A DNA stretch of 15,273 nucleotides, taken from positions 1 to 15,273 of the forward strand of contig JBBRHV010000054.1 in the NCBI GenBank assembly GCA_038222225.1. The letters are read 5' to 3'. Below the pieces are notes generated by a model. It saw nothing but the letters and a program-made list of their open reading frames with translations. It had not been told where the DNA came from and ran no database searches. The position numbers were made by a program, and so were the translations under genes. Every line of letters begins with the position of its first letter. Within the stretch, counting starts at the first letter, position 1. Source of the DNA: JAKLFA01 sp038222225. Its GTDB lineage: Bacteria; Omnitrophota; Gorgyraeia; Zapsychrales; JANLHA01. Positions 14,429 to 15,273 of this stretch are shown one piece after another.

Positions 14429-14451
14429 TTTAGGACGCCGTCCCCCTATTG
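14429..14451 (-). repeat. REP palindrome, copy 6 (diverged)
   Basis: TTAGGACGCCGTCCCCCTAT keeps the layout of the other copies but with several changes in the core. It touches the ATG of the radical SAM gene and so forms its leader. Confidence 0.6.
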
Positions 14452-14474
14452 TTTCCTATTGTTGCCTATTCTTT
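14445..14474 (+). repeat. three tandem 10-mers
   Basis: CCTATTGTTT, CCTATTGTTG and CCTATTCTTT follow each other directly. They form the junction between REP copy 6 and the truncated Bro-N remnant, whose stop codon they supply. Confidence 0.65.
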
Positions 14475-14608
14475 AAACCGTGACATTTTGTCACACTTTC
14501 ACTTCCCTCTTTTTTGAGGCGTTCTTTCATCTTTCGCCAATACGCAAGCGACGAGACACTATTCGTCAAAACAGCAACGACAGCAATGACTGAAAAATCT
14601 TGTAACCG
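14456..14608 (-). pseudogene. remnant of a Bro-N / DinD-type protein
   Basis: A minus-strand frame too short for ordinary gene calling reads RLQDFSVIAVVAVLTNSVSS LAYW..., then RKMKERLKKEG and VTKCHGLKNRQQ-stop. This matches the conserved part of Bro-N antirepressor and DinD-like proteins ('FSVIDVVAVLT.S.....YW..LK.RL..EG.....C..LKL'). The N-terminal start and everything after 'LK' are missing: the 3' side ends in the tandem 10-mers and REP copy 6, the 5' side runs into the MITE end. The family acts in phage regulation or SOS response; this piece is not functional. Confidence 0.6.
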
Positions 14609-14910
14609 TTGTATATAATATATTATTTTTAAACATTTTACAAACTCAATCCCCCCCGGTTCTCACTGGATCGCTGCTCAGACCGCTCTTAATTTATGGA
14701 GCCCCCACGGGCATATCCCGCGGTCCCTTTCTTTATCCGCCCATACACGTCTTGGGGCGGAATCCACCGGAGCGCCACGGCTTTTAATCCGCATTTCAGC
14801 CAAAGGCGATATCTCGTCCCGCTGGCGGGACGGACATCCACGGCTAAAAGCCGTGATTTTCTGCGCAGGCGGATACACCAAACAGCAACAATCGATTGCG
14901 TACAACGTCT
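14604..14910. mobile_element. MITE-like element, longer copy
   Basis: This is the 307-bp relative of the element at 11621-11792. The right terminus (14887-14910) is identical to it; the left (AACCGTTGTATATAATATAT...) is degenerate. It carries roughly 135 bp extra in the middle with strong hairpins: CGTCCCGC-TG-GCGGGACG (14815-14832) and CACGGCT-AAA-AGCCGTG (14839-14855), the latter also complementary to CACGGCTTTTA near 14777. No coding sequence. REP copy 7 follows 21 bp beyond the right end, in the same order as at the first locus. Together with the Bro-N relic it fills the gap 14459-14916. Confidence 0.7.
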
Positions 14911-14916
14911 AATAAA

Positions 14917-15200
14917 CTACCACCAATCCCTAATTAGGGCGCTGTCCCCTATCTTTTTCCCTATCTTTTTTTCCTCTTCTTTCTTCCCCTTTTTCAGCGC
15001 TTCCGGAATGGCGATAAAAAGAATGATCAGCCACATCACCACCGCAAAAAACGCGAACGGCCCCTTGCAGCTGGTTTGACTGGTGTTCTGCCAAAACGGC
15101 AGTGAGATCGTCTGCGTGCATTCCCGTTTACCAGGACCAAAGGCGATCCAATTGATCAGGACCAAAAATCCCAAAAGAATGCCGCCCACAGCAACCGGGG
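14917..15200 (-). pseudogene. small two-span membrane protein, probably cut at its 5' end
   Basis: The frame encodes VGGILLGFLVLINWIAFG as a first transmembrane helix, a loop with two cysteines (KRECTQTISLPFWQNTSQTS, then CKGPF), and a second helix AFFAVVMWLIILFIAIPEAL, ending in a lysine/glutamate-rich tail. The only usable start is a GTG at 15189, with no ribosome binding site. The frame continues upstream a few codons (HIAPVA) to where the IS21-like terminus begins, so the true start was probably removed by insertion. The last 10 or so residues (GDSALIRDWW) come from REP copy 7 read in a different frame from the other genes. Function unknown. It may still be a gene if the GTG works. Confidence 0.55.
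14932..14957 (-). repeat. REP palindrome, copy 7
   Basis: AATTAGGGCGCTGTCCCC then TATCTTT, followed by a second CCCTATCTTTTT as a small tandem duplication. It is nearly identical to copy 2 and lies inside the 3' end of the small membrane protein frame. Confidence 0.8.
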
Positions 15201-15203
15201 CTA

Positions 15204-15273
15204 TATGTGTTAATCAGCATGTAATAATGTACCAGTTATCAGCGTGAAAAGTGTACCACTAAAAACCGCGTGA
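15204..15273. mobile_element. end of a probable IS21-family insertion sequence (partial)
   Basis: From about 15205 the sequence has two tandem, related units: AATCAGCATGTAATAATGTACCA, split by its core ATCAGCATG...GTACCA, and ATCAGCGTGAAAAGTGTACCA, with cores ATCAGCRTG and TGTACCA. Short repeated sites at the ends and a TGT start are typical of IS21-like elements, whose transposases bind them. The element would continue past the window edge, so istA/istB are not seen. The assignment rests on the terminal pattern only. Confidence 0.5.

Noticed and set aside
14480..14494. Perfect inverted repeat GTGACA-TTT-TGTCAC as an operator
   Set aside because: It falls inside the coding part of the Bro-N relic (codons for SVTKCH) and is not next to a promoter; it is probably chance.
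11621..14957. Possible integron cassette array with attC sites
   Set aside because: The repeats lack paired RYYYAAC/GTTRRRY cores, the genes face one way with a RAYT among them, and no tyrosine integrase is present. REP and MITE explain the palindromes better.
1..15273. tRNA, rRNA or riboswitch
   Set aside because: No tRNA-like cloverleaf, rRNA segment or known riboswitch core could be recognised by eye on either strand.

Overview
The window looks like accessory-rich chromosome of an uncultivated Gram-negative bacterium. The base composition is mixed, promoters are of the sigma-70 type, and there is a lipoprotein signal. Short palindromic repeats, one REP-type (RAYT) transposase and AT-rich 'ATTTCAA' tracts fill the gaps between genes. 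The style recalls Candidatus Omnitrophota and similar lineages, but that is an impression, since no 16S rRNA or marker gene is present. There is no tRNA, rRNA or CRISPR array. Nearly all genes are on the minus strand; only a GNAT acetyltransferase, an MFS transporter and a 3' gene fragment at the left edge are on the plus strand.

Left part (1-5450): the end of an unidentified plus-strand gene, then a minus-strand operon of three genes. These are a 649-aa helical/HEAT-like protein, a 349-aa protein that looks like a catalytically dead HD-GYP protein, and a lipoprotein. The first two share an N-terminal domain and overlap by 14 bp. Upstream lie a terminator, a single-domain response regulator with a C-terminal zinc ribbon, and a divergently transcribed GNAT acetyltransferase whose consensus promoter predicts a leaderless mRNA.

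Middle part (5450-9270): three copies of a roughly 125-190-bp dispersed element ('element F') with ATTTCAA/TTGAAAT-rich arms. Two of them, in opposite orientation, bracket a cysteine-rich zinc-ribbon protein and an MFS exporter. Two small membrane-anchored proteins of unknown function follow.

Right-middle part (9290-11510): a row of small minus-strand genes: cupin, secreted protein, 62-aa protein, 3-methyladenine DNA glycosylase I (Tag), and a 52-aa basic protein. A second cupin copy at the end of the row has its first 31 codons replaced by a REP palindrome.

Right part (11600-15273): a mobile-element landscape. Seven copies of a palindromic REP (core GGGGACAGCGCCC) run from 9535 to 14957. 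They bracket, or run into the ends of, a ureidoglycolate-lyase-like cupin, the RAYT transposase, a B12-binding radical SAM enzyme and a small membrane protein. Several of these proteins use REP sequence as C-terminal codons and stop. Two copies of a MITE-like element, one with clear terminal inverted repeats, sit directly beside a REP in the same order. A relic of a Bro-N/DinD-type protein lies between them. The window ends in what looks like the repeated terminus of an IS21-like insertion sequence that cuts the 5' end of the last gene.
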